The notes: generated from the letters alone by a model not told the origin. Positions 34,559 to 45,995 are shown, counted from the first letter of the stretch. The stretch: DNA of 64,000 nucleotides from Gardnerella coleohominis (GCF_002896555.1 NZ_MNLH01000001.1:1-64000), one strand, 5' to 3'. Numbers and translations are program-made.

Positions 34559-35503
34559 CTAGGCAAAGCAATTGACGCGAGCGGATATTGCTGCTCCGAG
34601 TGCTCCAACAGGCTGATCAGATGGCACTAGCACAAGTCTTTTAGTCACATTAAGACTTTGCAAAAATGGGCATGTGCTAGCGCGATTGTTAAGCTCTTCG
34701 CAAATAATTTTAAGCAAAGGTTCGCCTGTGCGAGCCACTCCGCCTCCAATTGCAATAATTTGCGGATCGTAAGCTTGAAGCACGATTTGTACAGCATCAG
34801 CCATAGCGTGAACAACAATGTTTAGTATGCGCTTTGCATCGCAATTCCCGGCTTCAGCTTTACTGATTAAATCTGGCATAGCAGGATTGGCGGAAGGCCA
34901 TAAACGAGATATTGCGCCGCCTGAAGCTACTGTTTCTAAGCATCCTTTTTGTCCGCAAGGGCATGGGAACATATTACCGTCTACGGGTATGTGCCCGATT
35001 TCCCCTATAGCGCCACTAAAACCGTGTAAAGCTTTACCTGATTTTACAACGCCAGCTGCTAATCCAGTGCCAAAGTTTAGCATAACAATAGTTGAATCAG
35101 GATCGTTATATAAAGCATTGTTATCTGTGTTGACTAAGCTAGCTGCTCCAACGGCTGCAGCATTCACATCGTTTTCAACATGTACGCAAGAGCCGTATGC
35201 TTCGCTTACTTTAGAGCCTAATTCTAAAGTAGAAATGCCTAAATTAACAACGTTTTTTACGCATCCTGTACGCCAATCAACTTGTCCCGGGATTCCAATG
35301 CCAACGGGTATAGGTTTTTCGGATAATTCTTTAGCTACTCGCGTAATATCTTCAACAACCTGTTCTTCACCTATTCTTGAAGGTATGCGTAATTCTTTTA
35401 GTACGCGATTTTGACCATCTATAATTATGCCCTCAATTTTCGTACCGCCAATGTCAATTCCGATTGTTAGATCATGCGGAACCTTCGAAGTTTGCGTATT
35501 CAT
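34559..35503 (-). CDS. ROK-family sugar kinase (glucokinase-like)
   Basis: Phosphorylates a hexose with ATP. N-terminal phosphate-binding IGIDIGGTKIEG, sugar-binding GEIGHIPVDG, and the ROK zinc site CPCGQKGCLE. 314 aa and no N-terminal DNA-binding domain, so an enzyme rather than a repressor. AAAAGAG precedes ATG 35503. It is the last gene of the lacto-N-biose operon; glucokinase activity is the default guess, but N-acetylhexosamine kinase or an activity serving released sugars is possible. Confidence 0.88.
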   Translation of the reverse strand: MNTQTSKVPHDLTIGIDIGGTKIEGIIIDGQNRVLKELRIPSRIGEEQVVEDITRVAKELSEKPIPVGIGIPGQVDWRTGCVKNVVNLGISTLELGSKVSEAYGSCVHVENDVNAAAVGAASLVNTDNNALYNDPDSTIVMLNFGTGLAAGVVKSGKALHGFSGAIGEIGHIPVDGNMFPCPCGQKGCLETVASGGAISRLWPSANPAMPDLISKAEAGNCDAKRILNIVVHAMADAVQIVLQAYDPQIIAIGGGVARTGEPLLKIICEELNNRASTCPFLQSLNVTKRLVLVPSDQPVGALGAAISARVNCFA

Positions 35504-35644
35504 AACAACTCTTTTCTATAACTTTCACACGCGTTTGTTTTGGCTTTCGAATCTATTTTGATTCGTTTTAGCTTGTTTTAGTCTGTTCGATAATCGGTTG
35601 TATTTTGCAATCATGCTTGTTTGATAATCGCATTTGATTTCAAA

Positions 35645-37249
35645 TCATGATTCAATAAACCCTAAAGAATTAAGGAAAGCAACAAGATCCTGTTTATCTT
35701 TAAAAACAGCTGTGTTTAACAAAATTCGTTCGCATATGCTTCCGAGTTCTTCGTTAATAGCGTTTTTAATAGCATCTTTGTCTGTGTTTCCTTGCAATGA
35801 TTCGCGCAATTCTTTCCAAACAAGTCCAAATTCGGATTCATTATCCGGAAGTTGAGCGGTTTTCCCAGATTCTAAAGCTTTAGCGATTTCGTTAAGCTGA
35901 CGGACTAATCTTCCTGGAAGTATAAACAATCCTTGAGCTTCAATTAATCCAATAGGCTCCTGTTTTACAGCGTAATATTCAGGGTGAGCGTGGAAAATCC
36001 CATCAGGATACTCGTTGCTAACAGCGTTATTTCGGAATATAAGACTCATTTCATAGCCGCGATTAGTTTTAATAACGCTTGGAGATAAAGCTGATTGTTG
36101 ATTTTGATGCTCGTCTTTTGAAGCAATATTTAATTTTGGATTATCGTAATCCACCCATGCTTTGTGAATGCGATCGCATACTTCAATAATGCTTTCGCGA
36201 GACTTAGAAACAACTCGTATAGCTGTGCCTGGCCAATCTAATATTTCAACAATCGTATTTTCATAGTTTGATATGCTGCTTGAAAGATAGTCTGAAAGTT
36301 TGTTTGAAAGGTGGAGAGTTTTTAATACCTGAGCATGATGCATTGGCATATGCTCTCCACCTCCCTGGTAATGATCGTGAGCAAGAACTGATCCTCCAAT
36401 TCGTGGGAGAGCCGCATTGCATCCCAGGAAATAATGTGGAAATTCATCTACAAAATCAAGTAAATTCACGAAAGTATTTCGGTTAACAACCATAGGAGTA
36501 TGTTCAGCATTCACGCAAATACCGTGCTGGTTGAAGTATCCGTAAGGAGAAAACTGCCAGAACCATTCTTTGCCTCCAAGAGTTAGAGACAATGTGCGAA
36601 GAGTGCGCTTGTTTCTGCCTGCAAATCCTTCATTTTCTCGGCAAATAGTGCACTTTGGGTAGCCTCCAGAAACGCTGTTTCCGCTGGCAGCTTTACTCAT
36701 ATTTTTAAATTCAGGTTTAGCTAAATTGATTGTGATAATTAGATTATGCGAGTTAAATCTAATGTTTTTATTTAAAGCAGATTGTTTAACGTAAGTATTA
36801 TTTACGCAATAATCGTAAAGCCATTGTTGTGCTGCGACTGAGTTATTTTTACTTTCAATGCTTTTAAAAAGTTGTTGGATTTTAGACGGATTAGCGCTTA
36901 ACAATCCCATAATCTCATCGCTATATGCTTCTTCTTGGCTTTCGTCAAGCAGATTTGCATTATAGGCTGCTTCAAAAAATCGGCGTAAAATATCATCGAT
37001 TGAAGAGTTGATTTTTATTACAGAATTAGATTCTTGTGTTTCGTCACTCTTATCTGCTGATTCACATTTATTGTTTCGTTTGACTTGTGTTTCATCTAAT
37101 AAGTTTGACTTATAAGAATCTAAATTAAATAAAGCAAAAATGCGATTTCTCGTGATATTTGCATCTAGTGGATCAAGTTCCAATTTTTTCTGTGCAAACA
37201 TAACAAGCTCATCAATGCTTGCATACACAGCATTCAGTGCATTTGACAT
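35645..37249 (-). CDS. galT: Class II galactose-1-phosphate uridylyltransferase (LnpC-type)
   Basis: Transfers UMP between UDP-glucose and hexose 1-phosphates. It has the catalytic region GGSVLAHDHYQGGGEHMPMHHA and FSPYGYFNQHGICVN; the long (534 aa) form is the class II type found in Firmicutes and in bifidobacterial lnp operons. Residues about 60-90 form a low-complexity insertion (KRNNKCESADKSDETQES). GAGGCG precedes ATG 37249. It is third in the operon lnpA-nahK-galT, matching its role of turning galactose or N-acetylhexosamine 1-phosphates into UDP-sugars. Confidence 0.92.
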   Translation of the reverse strand: MSNALNAVYASIDELVMFAQKKLELDPLDANITRNRIFALFNLDSYKSNLLDETQVKRNNKCESADKSDETQESNSVIKINSSIDDILRRFFEAAYNANLLDESQEEAYSDEIMGLLSANPSKIQQLFKSIESKNNSVAAQQWLYDYCVNNTYVKQSALNKNIRFNSHNLIITINLAKPEFKNMSKAASGNSVSGGYPKCTICRENEGFAGRNKRTLRTLSLTLGGKEWFWQFSPYGYFNQHGICVNAEHTPMVVNRNTFVNLLDFVDEFPHYFLGCNAALPRIGGSVLAHDHYQGGGEHMPMHHAQVLKTLHLSNKLSDYLSSSISNYENTIVEILDWPGTAIRVVSKSRESIIEVCDRIHKAWVDYDNPKLNIASKDEHQNQQSALSPSVIKTNRGYEMSLIFRNNAVSNEYPDGIFHAHPEYYAVKQEPIGLIEAQGLFILPGRLVRQLNEIAKALESGKTAQLPDNESEFGLVWKELRESLQGNTDKDAIKNAINEELGSICERILLNTAVFKDKQDLVAFLNSLGFIES

Positions 37250-37370
37250 AATACGCCTCGTTAGTGGCTGTTATATGAGCTAATGATTTTACTTTTTTGT
37301 AAGCATTAGCTCATATTTTGCTCGAATAAGTTTTATATTTATACGCTAATATTTGCGCTTTTATTGCGAT

Positions 37371-38510
<1,140 letters not shown>

Positions 38511-38562
38511 TCAATGTGTTAACTGACAAATCATTGTAGAGTGTGTTGCGTTGAGAGAGAAA

Positions 38563-40812
38563 CTACAATGTTTGCCAGGCGATGGCGCTTGGATCAAGAT
38601 GGAATTGATCGAGAGTGCCATCTGCTCTTTGTACGGTTGTATTTTGTGGTTTATCTGTATTGTTGATAACGCAATACAGATTCTCTTGAGGGAAGTGAGC
38701 TACTTCGCATTCTGGGTTAGTTGAACTCCATGCAGCGTACAAACTTTCCTTATGACTTGCGTAGAAAAGTATGCGTTCTAAAAGTCGAGCGTTAACAGCT
38801 GAATAAGGAAGACCAGAAATATAAACTCCTCGTCCTTTACCATAATTGTTTGCTGCAAGCTGAACTTCTCCGTTATCGGCACGCAATACTTCAACGTTTT
38901 CGTTAATAGGATAAGTGTTCAAAATTGCTTCACCGAAATCAATATCATTCAACGAAGCTGGCTGGCCTCCGCCGCAACCGCTAAGAGCAATAGCGCGATT
39001 ACTATTTGCTTCTTCAATCTTCGCTGCATCTGTTGGAATATCTTCTGTAATAAAGTGTGAAGTAACTAAAGCAGGGAAGTACTTATCGATTGAAAGAGTT
39101 TGGAAACGCTCTTCGTCAACTCCGAAAACGTCAGCTAGCTTGAAGAATCTGCTATCGTTTGCTTTATAGTAAGAGCTTGGTTCTCCAACACCAATCATGC
39201 CGCCGCCGTTTTGCGTCCACGTGCGCAAAATTTCTACGAGTTGTGGATTTTGCCAAACTTCGCCGCCACTGTATGAAGTGTTTACTGGTCCTCCTGTGAT
39301 TATTACGTCAATATCGCTATCGACTCCATTAGTTAAGACATCGTCAAAACTAATGAATCTCACATTTACTCTCATGCCAGAAAGTGCTTCGAGAATGCCA
39401 TAGTATGAGCGTGTTTGCTTATTTGGAAGAGCGTGAGCAACTGTATAAGCCATCCACGAACGCATGCTACCCCAGGCGTTAAGAATAGCAACGTTTAATT
39501 CTCCTTCAGCTGCATGACCGTGAGTTTTATCGTGAATATCGCGGAATTCGTTTGCAATATTCGTAACAGTGTCAACGAACTTAGGGAATTTTGCAGCTAG
39601 AGATAAGTATCCGCCGTAACCCATTCGAGAAATAGGAGAGCGAAGAATAGCTCTACGGGCTTTACGCCAATTATCTAAACCTTCAATACTAGGATCGTTT
39701 CCTTCATAGAAAGTATCAGGGAAGAAGTATGGAAGGAATCTGCCTTCAGTGTATTTAACTCCTGGAATATCAGCAATCATGCGCGTTGTAGTTCCGTCTC
39801 CAATAGAACCAACTACAGCGTCAAGTCCAAGTTTTTCGAATCCTTCTTTATAAGGTTCTGTTCCAATCCACTGGTCTCCAAGGAACATCATGGCTTCTTT
39901 GCCGTGTGCATGAGCCATATCCACCATTGTTTTTACGTTTTCGCGCACAAAACGTGTTGTGAAATCAATCCAGTCTCGCTGTGCTTTTCGTGGGCAACGC
40001 CATGCTGAATTGTATGATCCTGCGTCAACGAAATCTTCTGGGCGAAGTCTATAGCCGTATTCGCTTTCAAAATCGTCAAGCGCTTTAGGAGATACTGTGC
40101 AAGAGCATCCAAACCAATCAACTACTTTTTCTCTATGCGATTCGTCGAAAAGAAGTGTGAATTGATAGAAGAATGTTGTAAATCGTACTACGTCTGTTTG
40201 AGGATTGTCTTTAAGCCACTTTTCAAAGGTTCGCATTACGAAATCGCGAGTTTTTTCATGATAAATATCGAATGGAATCTCATGCTCTTTATCTCCCCAA
40301 TTATTTGTGAGGTGATTATACATTTCGACAGGATCCCAAATGATATAAGCCAGGAATGATGCCGTGTATTCATGCATTGGGATTGTGTTATTTACTATTA
40401 CGCTGTGCGAAGATGGGTCCACGCTCCAGGATTCGCTTGGTAAAACTTCTCCTGTAGTGCGGTCTATTACTTCCCAATACTTATGAGGGTCGGCATCATA
40501 ATTTGGAGTTAATTGTTCAACAAAGAAACGATCCATAAGAGGTATAACTGTGCTACTTGATTGCGCTAGTATTCTTTCGCTTAGCAAGTAGACTTGTGGA
40601 GTTTCATCCATGTGAAGAGTTATCCACTCGTTATGGGCTCGAGTAGGGAAGTAAGCGCTGTAGATTTTCTTACCTAGGGCCAATACTTGTTCATCGAGTT
40701 GAGTTCCGTCTGAATTACGAATAGCGTCAGCGCCCCATAGCTCAGCGAGTTCTTTAGTTTTTTCTGCGAAATTTGATTCGCTTGGAAGTGTAAAACGTCC
40801 CGTTGAAGTCAT
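38563..40812 (-). CDS. lnpA: 1,3-beta-galactosyl-N-acetylhexosamine phosphorylase (GH112)
   Basis: Phosphorolyses lacto-N-biose and galacto-N-biose, the core disaccharides of milk and mucin glycans, to galactose 1-phosphate and a free N-acetylhexosamine. GRFTLPSESNF start, Asp313 in MMFLGDQWIG (the position of the general acid in characterised homologues), and IGDGTTTRMIADIPGVKYTEGR. 749 aa is standard for GH112 and there is no signal peptide, so the disaccharide must be imported first. TAAAGGATGG precedes ATG 40812. First gene of the operon, expressed from the promoter at 40993-41021. Confidence 0.96.
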   Translation of the reverse strand: MTSTGRFTLPSESNFAEKTKELAELWGADAIRNSDGTQLDEQVLALGKKIYSAYFPTRAHNEWITLHMDETPQVYLLSERILAQSSSTVIPLMDRFFVEQLTPNYDADPHKYWEVIDRTTGEVLPSESWSVDPSSHSVIVNNTIPMHEYTASFLAYIIWDPVEMYNHLTNNWGDKEHEIPFDIYHEKTRDFVMRTFEKWLKDNPQTDVVRFTTFFYQFTLLFDESHREKVVDWFGCSCTVSPKALDDFESEYGYRLRPEDFVDAGSYNSAWRCPRKAQRDWIDFTTRFVRENVKTMVDMAHAHGKEAMMFLGDQWIGTEPYKEGFEKLGLDAVVGSIGDGTTTRMIADIPGVKYTEGRFLPYFFPDTFYEGNDPSIEGLDNWRKARRAILRSPISRMGYGGYLSLAAKFPKFVDTVTNIANEFRDIHDKTHGHAAEGELNVAILNAWGSMRSWMAYTVAHALPNKQTRSYYGILEALSGMRVNVRFISFDDVLTNGVDSDIDVIITGGPVNTSYSGGEVWQNPQLVEILRTWTQNGGGMIGVGEPSSYYKANDSRFFKLADVFGVDEERFQTLSIDKYFPALVTSHFITEDIPTDAAKIEEANSNRAIALSGCGGGQPASLNDIDFGEAILNTYPINENVEVLRADNGEVQLAANNYGKGRGVYISGLPYSAVNARLLERILFYASHKESLYAAWSSTNPECEVAHFPQENLYCVINNTDKPQNTTVQRADGTLDQFHLDPSAIAWQTL

Positions 40813-40992
40813 AATAAATCCATCCTTTAGCTTTTATTTACATCATTGATAAATACTCGCTATGAGTTGTACAACGTATTTGCAATTTGTTATTGCACAA
40901 TAGCTGAAAACATATTTACTTTTAGTGTTTAATATGTCCATCTCTCTCCTTTGTGAGATTGAATTTAATTGCTACCGCGCAATCTAAGAAAA

Positions 40993-41021
40993 ATTGTAGC
41001 CCCTGTTATTTATTTTGTCAA
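40993..41021 (-). promoter_or_regulatory. lnpA operon promoter
   Basis: On the minus strand, TTGACA (41016-41021) and TACAAT (40993-40998) are separated by 17 bp, a near-perfect housekeeping promoter. The leader to the lnpA ATG is about 175 nt. The rest of the 556-bp divergent gap is AT-rich; three 12-bp TTGAGATTRGCT-like units lie at about 41190-41225. Confidence 0.8.
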
Positions 41022-41032
41022 CGTTGATGACA
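41016..41032. promoter_or_regulatory. Operator-like palindrome on lnpA -35 box
   Basis: Inner perfect palindrome TCAACGTTGA (41018-41027) within TGTCA-N7-TGACA, covering the -35 hexamer of lnpA. A repressor bound here would block the polymerase; the ROK regulator encoded next door is the obvious candidate. Confidence 0.6.
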
Positions 41033-41266
41033 TAAATATTTTTTAATATTTTCAATGCAAAATAGGGCGTATTTTCAGGTTTCTTACGATTATATAAAGA
41101 ATGTTATTTTATTATTTTTTGTATTTTTTTATTTTTAAGATTAGATGAGTTTTTATACGAGATTTAAGATGATTCGTGAAACAAGCTTGAAGATTGGATT
41201 TGAGATTAGCTTTGAGATTGGCTTAAAATAGCTAGTTTTGAATAATATAAACAAAAGTAAAGATTA

Positions 41267-41294
41267 TTGACAAAATGTTTAAAAGTAATATAAT
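41267..41294 (+). promoter_or_regulatory. Promoter of ROK regulator gene
   Basis: TTGACA (41267-41272), 16-bp spacer, TATAAT (41289-41294): perfect consensus hexamers about 75 bp before the ATG at 41369. Confidence 0.8.
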
Positions 41295-41368
41295 GAAGTA
41301 AGCGTTTTTAAATATTACACGTAACTACAATGTGGCAGTGCTTGTGCTTTTATTTAGCGGAGGAAGAG

Positions 41369-42484
41369 ATGAGCAATGAACTAATGAAGAAATTACCTTC
41401 AGATATTCGTGTTAATAATATTTCAGCAATTTTTAACTTGCTTTTTCCAACTATACAAATGCCACGAGTGGAATTGGGCAATAAAATCGGTCTTTCGCGA
41501 ATGGCAACAAGCGAAGTAACAGGAGAGATGATACGAGATCATATTCTTCGCGAAGTTGGAGATGATATGCGTGAAGGACGTGGAAAGCGTTCAAAAGTAC
41601 TGGCTATAGACACATCATATTGGAGAGTTATAGTTCTAGATTTGTCTGATTCGTACGCTTTTAAAGGCGCTATTATGGATTTGTGCGGAAGCATTATTAA
41701 GCGAATCGAAGTTTCTAGTGGAAATACTGATGAAGAAAAAGTAAATAAAATTATTGAGCTATGCCATAATCTTGCTTCTGCTACTGAAAGAAATATTTTA
41801 GGAATAGGCGTAGCGCTTGCAGGAATAGTTAATAAAGATGGGACTGTTGTAAGATCAGTGCGTCTTAATTTAACTGATTTTCCGATTAAGAAAATTATTG
41901 AAGATGCAACCGGTATCCCAACAATAGTGAGTCACGATACAAGTGTTTCGCTTGTTGCAGAAAGATTCTTCGGGCGAGCTACAGAAAATTCAATGCTTAT
42001 TACAGTAAGCGGCGGAGTTGGTGCAAGTCTTTATATAAATGACAAAATCGTTAGCGGATCGACTTTTTCAGCTGGAGAAATAGGTCATATTATTGTTAAT
42101 CCAGACGGCGATGTTTGCAATTGCGGTAGGAGAGGATGCTTAGAATCAGTGCTTTCTGAGCCGATTCTACGAAATCGTATAGCGGAAAATCCTGAAAATA
42201 GGGATAAAATCCTTCATGATGCAGGATGTACTTTAGGCCGTATAATGTCTGTTCCAGTAGGATTGCTTAATTTGCACGATGTTGCTATTTATGGAGCTTC
42301 AGATATTATCTGTCAATCTTTCTTGGATGGCATGCGAGAAGAATTCCATAACAATATCTCTAATGGATACTGTGAGCCTCCTGAAGTTTATAGATGCTCG
42401 CAGGGAGAAGATTTGGTTTTGCGCGGTCAGGGTGTAGAAGTTATACGTAAAATGGTTCCGATAATACATCGCGGGATTGCGTGA
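41369..42484 (+). CDS. ROK-family transcriptional repressor (NagC-like)
   Basis: Residues about 15-60 (IQMPRVELGNKIGLSRMATSEVTGEMIRDHIL) form a helix-turn-helix, followed by a ROK sugar-sensing domain with GIGVALAG, VSHDTSVSLVAE, GEIGHIIVNPDG and the zinc motif CNCGRRGCLE. ATG 41369 is preferred over the earlier ATG 41330 because GGAGGAAG lies just upstream; this gives 371 aa. It is divergent from lnpA, so it probably represses that operon and is released by N-acetylhexosamine or its phosphate; the effector is inferred. Confidence 0.88.
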   Translation: MSNELMKKLPSDIRVNNISAIFNLLFPTIQMPRVELGNKIGLSRMATSEVTGEMIRDHILREVGDDMREGRGKRSKVLAIDTSYWRVIVLDLSDSYAFKGAIMDLCGSIIKRIEVSSGNTDEEKVNKIIELCHNLASATERNILGIGVALAGIVNKDGTVVRSVRLNLTDFPIKKIIEDATGIPTIVSHDTSVSLVAERFFGRATENSMLITVSGGVGASLYINDKIVSGSTFSAGEIGHIIVNPDGDVCNCGRRGCLESVLSEPILRNRIAENPENRDKILHDAGCTLGRIMSVPVGLLNLHDVAIYGASDIICQSFLDGMREEFHNNISNGYCEPPEVYRCSQGEDLVLRGQGVEVIRKMVPIIHRGIA

Positions 42485-42570
42485 TTTTTACAGCCTAATT
42501 TCTATAGCGCTATTTTTATTGCGTTATTGTTATTGCGCGATTTCTAAATATCTGCTACTGATTTTATTTG

Positions 42571-43770
42571 CTACTGATTATTTATAATCCATGCAAGTAT
42601 TATTAAAACAGCTAAGAATAAGATATTTACTAAAGTATACATAAGCAAATATCTACCTTTATGATGCGGATATTTGTTAGTAATACCTTTGTAAGAAATC
42701 AATGAAGCCATAGAAGCGATAAGCGTTCCCATGCCGCCTAAGTTAGTTCCAATAATAAGCTGATTCCACTTATTGCAGAATCCCGAAAGCAAGATAGTAG
42801 TTGGCACATTGCTTATAAATTGGCTTGAAACAACTGAAACTTCCATAGGATGAGTTCCAACCCACATTTGAGCAATCTCAGTAAAGCCTTGCACTCTTCG
42901 CATATTTCCAATGAAGATGAAGAACATAATAAATGTGAGTGGCAATGCCCAATCAAGAGAGCGGAATACATGACGATCGCAAATTATAAAAGCAATAACG
43001 ATTAAAAGTATCATTGCCCAATCTGGAATCCAGCCAGCTACGCCGCATAAGCAGATTGCGAAAAGAATGCTATAAACAATTACTCGCCATTTGCTAAAAC
43101 CTGTTCCATAGCCCATTAATCGAATTTCATCCGGCTTAGGTTTTCCATGAGAAGGAGCAAGAACATTTTGCTCAATATCATCGCCTTGCAAACCAGAAAA
43201 TTCGTCTACTCTGCGCGACTTGAAAAACACGAACGCGAAAGCAACCATTAACAATGCTGCAGTAAGAGTATACGGAGCCATAATGCCCATAAATTCGCCT
43301 GTAGACTTTTTCGTTAAGGCTTTCAAATATAGATTATGAGCGTTTCCAATAGGCGTAAGCATACTTCCAACATTTGCGCCGATTGTCATAAGCGTAATAA
43401 CTAAAATAGAGTGTTCTTCGGCATTAGCCATAACTAATACAGAAAGAGCGAATGGCACAAAAGTAACTAATGCTACGTCGTTTGTAATAAACATTGATGA
43501 GAAGAAAGTCAACGACATAAGCACTATAACTAAGCCGCGCTCAGTTTTAGCATGCCTAAGTAGGCGCGATCCAATACTACGAAAAACGCCTATACGCTGG
43601 AATCCGCATACGACCATCATTAAGCCAACAAGCTGCGCAATAGTATTAGTATGAACATAGCTAAGATATTGCGCATCAGGCTTTACGAAGAAGCAAGAAA
43701 TAATAGCCAAAATCGTAGCCACGATAAGGATAGTTTCACACTTGACTAAGTTAAGAAGCCAGCGTCGCAT
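42571..43770 (-). CDS. Ion-transporter-superfamily permease (ArsB/CitMHS/SLC13-like)
   Basis: Integral membrane protein of 399 aa with about ten helices. SMFITNDVALVTFVPFAL and the repeated-half motif TIGANVGSMLTPIGNAHNLYL are typical of the arsenite/citrate/dicarboxylate IT superfamily; NxPTTILLSG (SNVPTTILLSGF) matches in the second half. GGAGGAAG precedes ATG 43770. It is convergent with the ROK regulator and divergent from the ALS-like gene. Substrate cannot be told from sequence: organic anion, arsenite and Na+/H+ exchange remain open. Confidence 0.8.
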   Translation of the reverse strand: MRRWLLNLVKCETILIVATILAIISCFFVKPDAQYLSYVHTNTIAQLVGLMMVVCGFQRIGVFRSIGSRLLRHAKTERGLVIVLMSLTFFSSMFITNDVALVTFVPFALSVLVMANAEEHSILVITLMTIGANVGSMLTPIGNAHNLYLKALTKKSTGEFMGIMAPYTLTAALLMVAFAFVFFKSRRVDEFSGLQGDDIEQNVLAPSHGKPKPDEIRLMGYGTGFSKWRVIVYSILFAICLCGVAGWIPDWAMILLIVIAFIICDRHVFRSLDWALPLTFIMFFIFIGNMRRVQGFTEIAQMWVGTHPMEVSVVSSQFISNVPTTILLSGFCNKWNQLIIGTNLGGMGTLIASMASLISYKGITNKYPHHKGRYLLMYTLVNILFLAVLIILAWIINNQ

Positions 43771-43951
43771 TCTTCCTCCGTGACAAATTACAAAACTCTT
43801 TCAAGTGTACCGTAAACGGCACCTATTTTTTGTTTTTATTTCCGACAAAATCATTGAAATTGCAATGTAAATCGACCTTAAATCCAAGTGCTAATAGCAA
43901 AAATCGGACTATTAAAATTCCGACCTTTTTATAAGACACGCGCAACATACT

Positions 43952-45829
43952 ATGAATGCTAACGATGGGAATACGGATACTATAATGGAAAAGAATTTAG
44001 CGGCCCAAAACCATAAGAAGCGAGAAGCAACTGTTATGGAAAATGAACTTAACCAAGAAGTTATTGATTCCAAAAATAAAAATAACGAATCGCAAGTAGA
44101 TAGCGTAAGTAGTTTAAATAGCGCAAATAGTTCTAGCGTTGATAGCTCTGTTAAAAGCAATCATAAGAAAAATACTGCTGATTTGATTGTTGAGTGTTTA
44201 GTAAACGAAGGCGTTGAAGTTATTTTTGGTATTCCAGGCGAAGAAAATATCCCGCTTCTTGAAGCTATTGAAAGAAATGGTCATATTCGTTTCATAGTAA
44301 CTCGTCATGAGCAGGGCGCTGGATTTATGGCAGCAACATATGCTCATATAACTGGAAAGCCTGGCGTATGCCTTGCAACTCTTGGACCTGGAGCTTTGAA
44401 TTTAACTCTTCCTGTAGCTCAAGCAAACGCGAGCACTACTCCTCTTGTTGCATTATGCGCTCAAGGAAACGTATCTCGCTTGTATAAGGAATCGCATCAA
44501 ATTATTGACTTAGTTTCGTTATTCCAACCTATAACACAATGGTCTTCTATGATGCTTGCGCCTGTTGCTGCTCCTGAAATGGTTAGAAAAGCATTTTCAA
44601 TTGCGCAGCGTAAACGTCCAGGTGCAACATGCCTTGTTATTCCTGAAGATATTAGCGAAATGCCAGCTCCTGCCGATGCCAAGCCGCTCGCATTGCCTCG
44701 TCCTTTGCATATTCTCCCAGCGCAGGACACTATTGACGAAGCAGCGTCGATTATTAAAAATGCAAAACGACCAATCATACTTGCAGGAAACGGTGTTGCA
44801 AGATCTCATGCGCAAGAAGAATTGCGTGAATTTGCAGAACAGCTTAATGTGCCTGTAGCTACTACTTTTGAGGGTAAAGGCGTATTCTCTGATGCTCATC
44901 CTAATGCTTTAGGCGTTGTTGGATTTATGCATCGCGATTATGAGAATTTTGCTTTCGATACTGCAGACTTAATTATTGCGGTAGGATTCTCTATTCAACA
45001 ATTTGATCCTAAGAAAATCAATCCTAATAATGATAAAACTATTATCCACATAAACACTTTTGTGGAAGATACTGATGCTCACTATTCCGCTTCGCTAAAT
45101 ATCATGGCAGATATTAGTCAGACGTTATTAGCTCTTACATCTGTTTTAAAGAAGCAAAATATTACGTTTGATGTAAGTCATCCTCGTATTCGTCAAATGT
45201 TAAGCGATGAATTGCATTCTTGCGCAAACGACGATAGTATGCCAATGAAGCCACAGCGAATTGTGTATGACACTCGAAGAGCTGTTCCAGAAGGAACTAC
45301 TGTGCTTGTTGACACGGGTGCTTTGAAAATGTGGATGGCTAGATTGTATCCAACTATGCATCCGAATACTTGCATAATCGATAATAGCCTTTCAACTATG
45401 GCATGGACTCTTCCTGGAGCCGTTGGAGCGTCGTTTATTTTAAATAGCGAAGGCAAGAGGAATACAAATCCTGTTTTAGCTGTTATGGGTGATGGCAGCT
45501 TCATGATGAATGTGCAAGAAATTGAAACTGCTGTGCGAGTTGGAGCTCGCATGGTGATTTTGGTTTGGGAAGATAATGCGTATGGATTAATTAAGTGGAA
45601 GATGGATTTGCATGCAGGAGAGCATGAGTATGTTGACTTCCATAATCCTGACGTTGTAAAGCTTGCAGAAAGCTTCGGAGCGCGTGGAGCTGTTGTTAAG
45701 AAACCTGAAGATTTATACAATATGCTTCGCGAAGCATTAGCTCAAAAATCAGGAGTTGACGTGATTGCTTGCCCTGTGGACTATCGCGAAAACATGAAAC
45801 TGATTGAGAAATTAGGCGATATAGAATAA
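43952..45829 (+). CDS. Acetolactate-synthase-like ThDP enzyme
   Basis: ThDP-dependent decarboxylase, 625 aa. After a 70-residue Asn/Ser/Lys-rich extension come the three usual domains: Glu activator in VTRHEQGAGFMA, FGIPGEENIPL, LGPGALNL, and the ThDP motif GDGSFMMNVQEIETAVR. No regulatory small subunit lies nearby, so a catabolic AlsS-like enzyme making acetolactate from pyruvate is likelier than the biosynthetic IlvB; another carboligase is possible. None of the starts (43952, 43985, 44036) has a good ribosome-binding site. Followed by a strong terminator. Confidence 0.85.
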   Translation: MNANDGNTDTIMEKNLAAQNHKKREATVMENELNQEVIDSKNKNNESQVDSVSSLNSANSSSVDSSVKSNHKKNTADLIVECLVNEGVEVIFGIPGEENIPLLEAIERNGHIRFIVTRHEQGAGFMAATYAHITGKPGVCLATLGPGALNLTLPVAQANASTTPLVALCAQGNVSRLYKESHQIIDLVSLFQPITQWSSMMLAPVAAPEMVRKAFSIAQRKRPGATCLVIPEDISEMPAPADAKPLALPRPLHILPAQDTIDEAASIIKNAKRPIILAGNGVARSHAQEELREFAEQLNVPVATTFEGKGVFSDAHPNALGVVGFMHRDYENFAFDTADLIIAVGFSIQQFDPKKINPNNDKTIIHINTFVEDTDAHYSASLNIMADISQTLLALTSVLKKQNITFDVSHPRIRQMLSDELHSCANDDSMPMKPQRIVYDTRRAVPEGTTVLVDTGALKMWMARLYPTMHPNTCIIDNSLSTMAWTLPGAVGASFILNSEGKRNTNPVLAVMGDGSFMMNVQEIETAVRVGARMVILVWEDNAYGLIKWKMDLHAGEHEYVDFHNPDVVKLAESFGARGAVVKKPEDLYNMLREALAQKSGVDVIACPVDYRENMKLIEKLGDIE

Positions 45830-45904
45830 ATAAAACGCGATATATCAATATAGCGATATAGAAATATATATAGAAATACAGATATATAGCGAACGATATA
45901 GCGA

Positions 45905-45966
45905 TATAGAGTAAATAAAACGTATAGAGTAAATTTTATACGTTTTATTTACTCTATACGTTTTTT
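45905..45966. terminator. Long-stem terminator between ALS-like gene and purK
   Basis: A 22-bp perfect AT-rich stem (45905-45926 with 45937-45958, arms begin TATAGAGTAAATAAAACG) and 10-nt loop, followed on the plus strand by CG and six T. It can serve both convergent genes. Before it, 45836-45905 holds repeated GATATAGCGATATA. Confidence 0.88.
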
Positions 45967-45995
45967 ATTACTTATACAGAATTACTTATACATAA

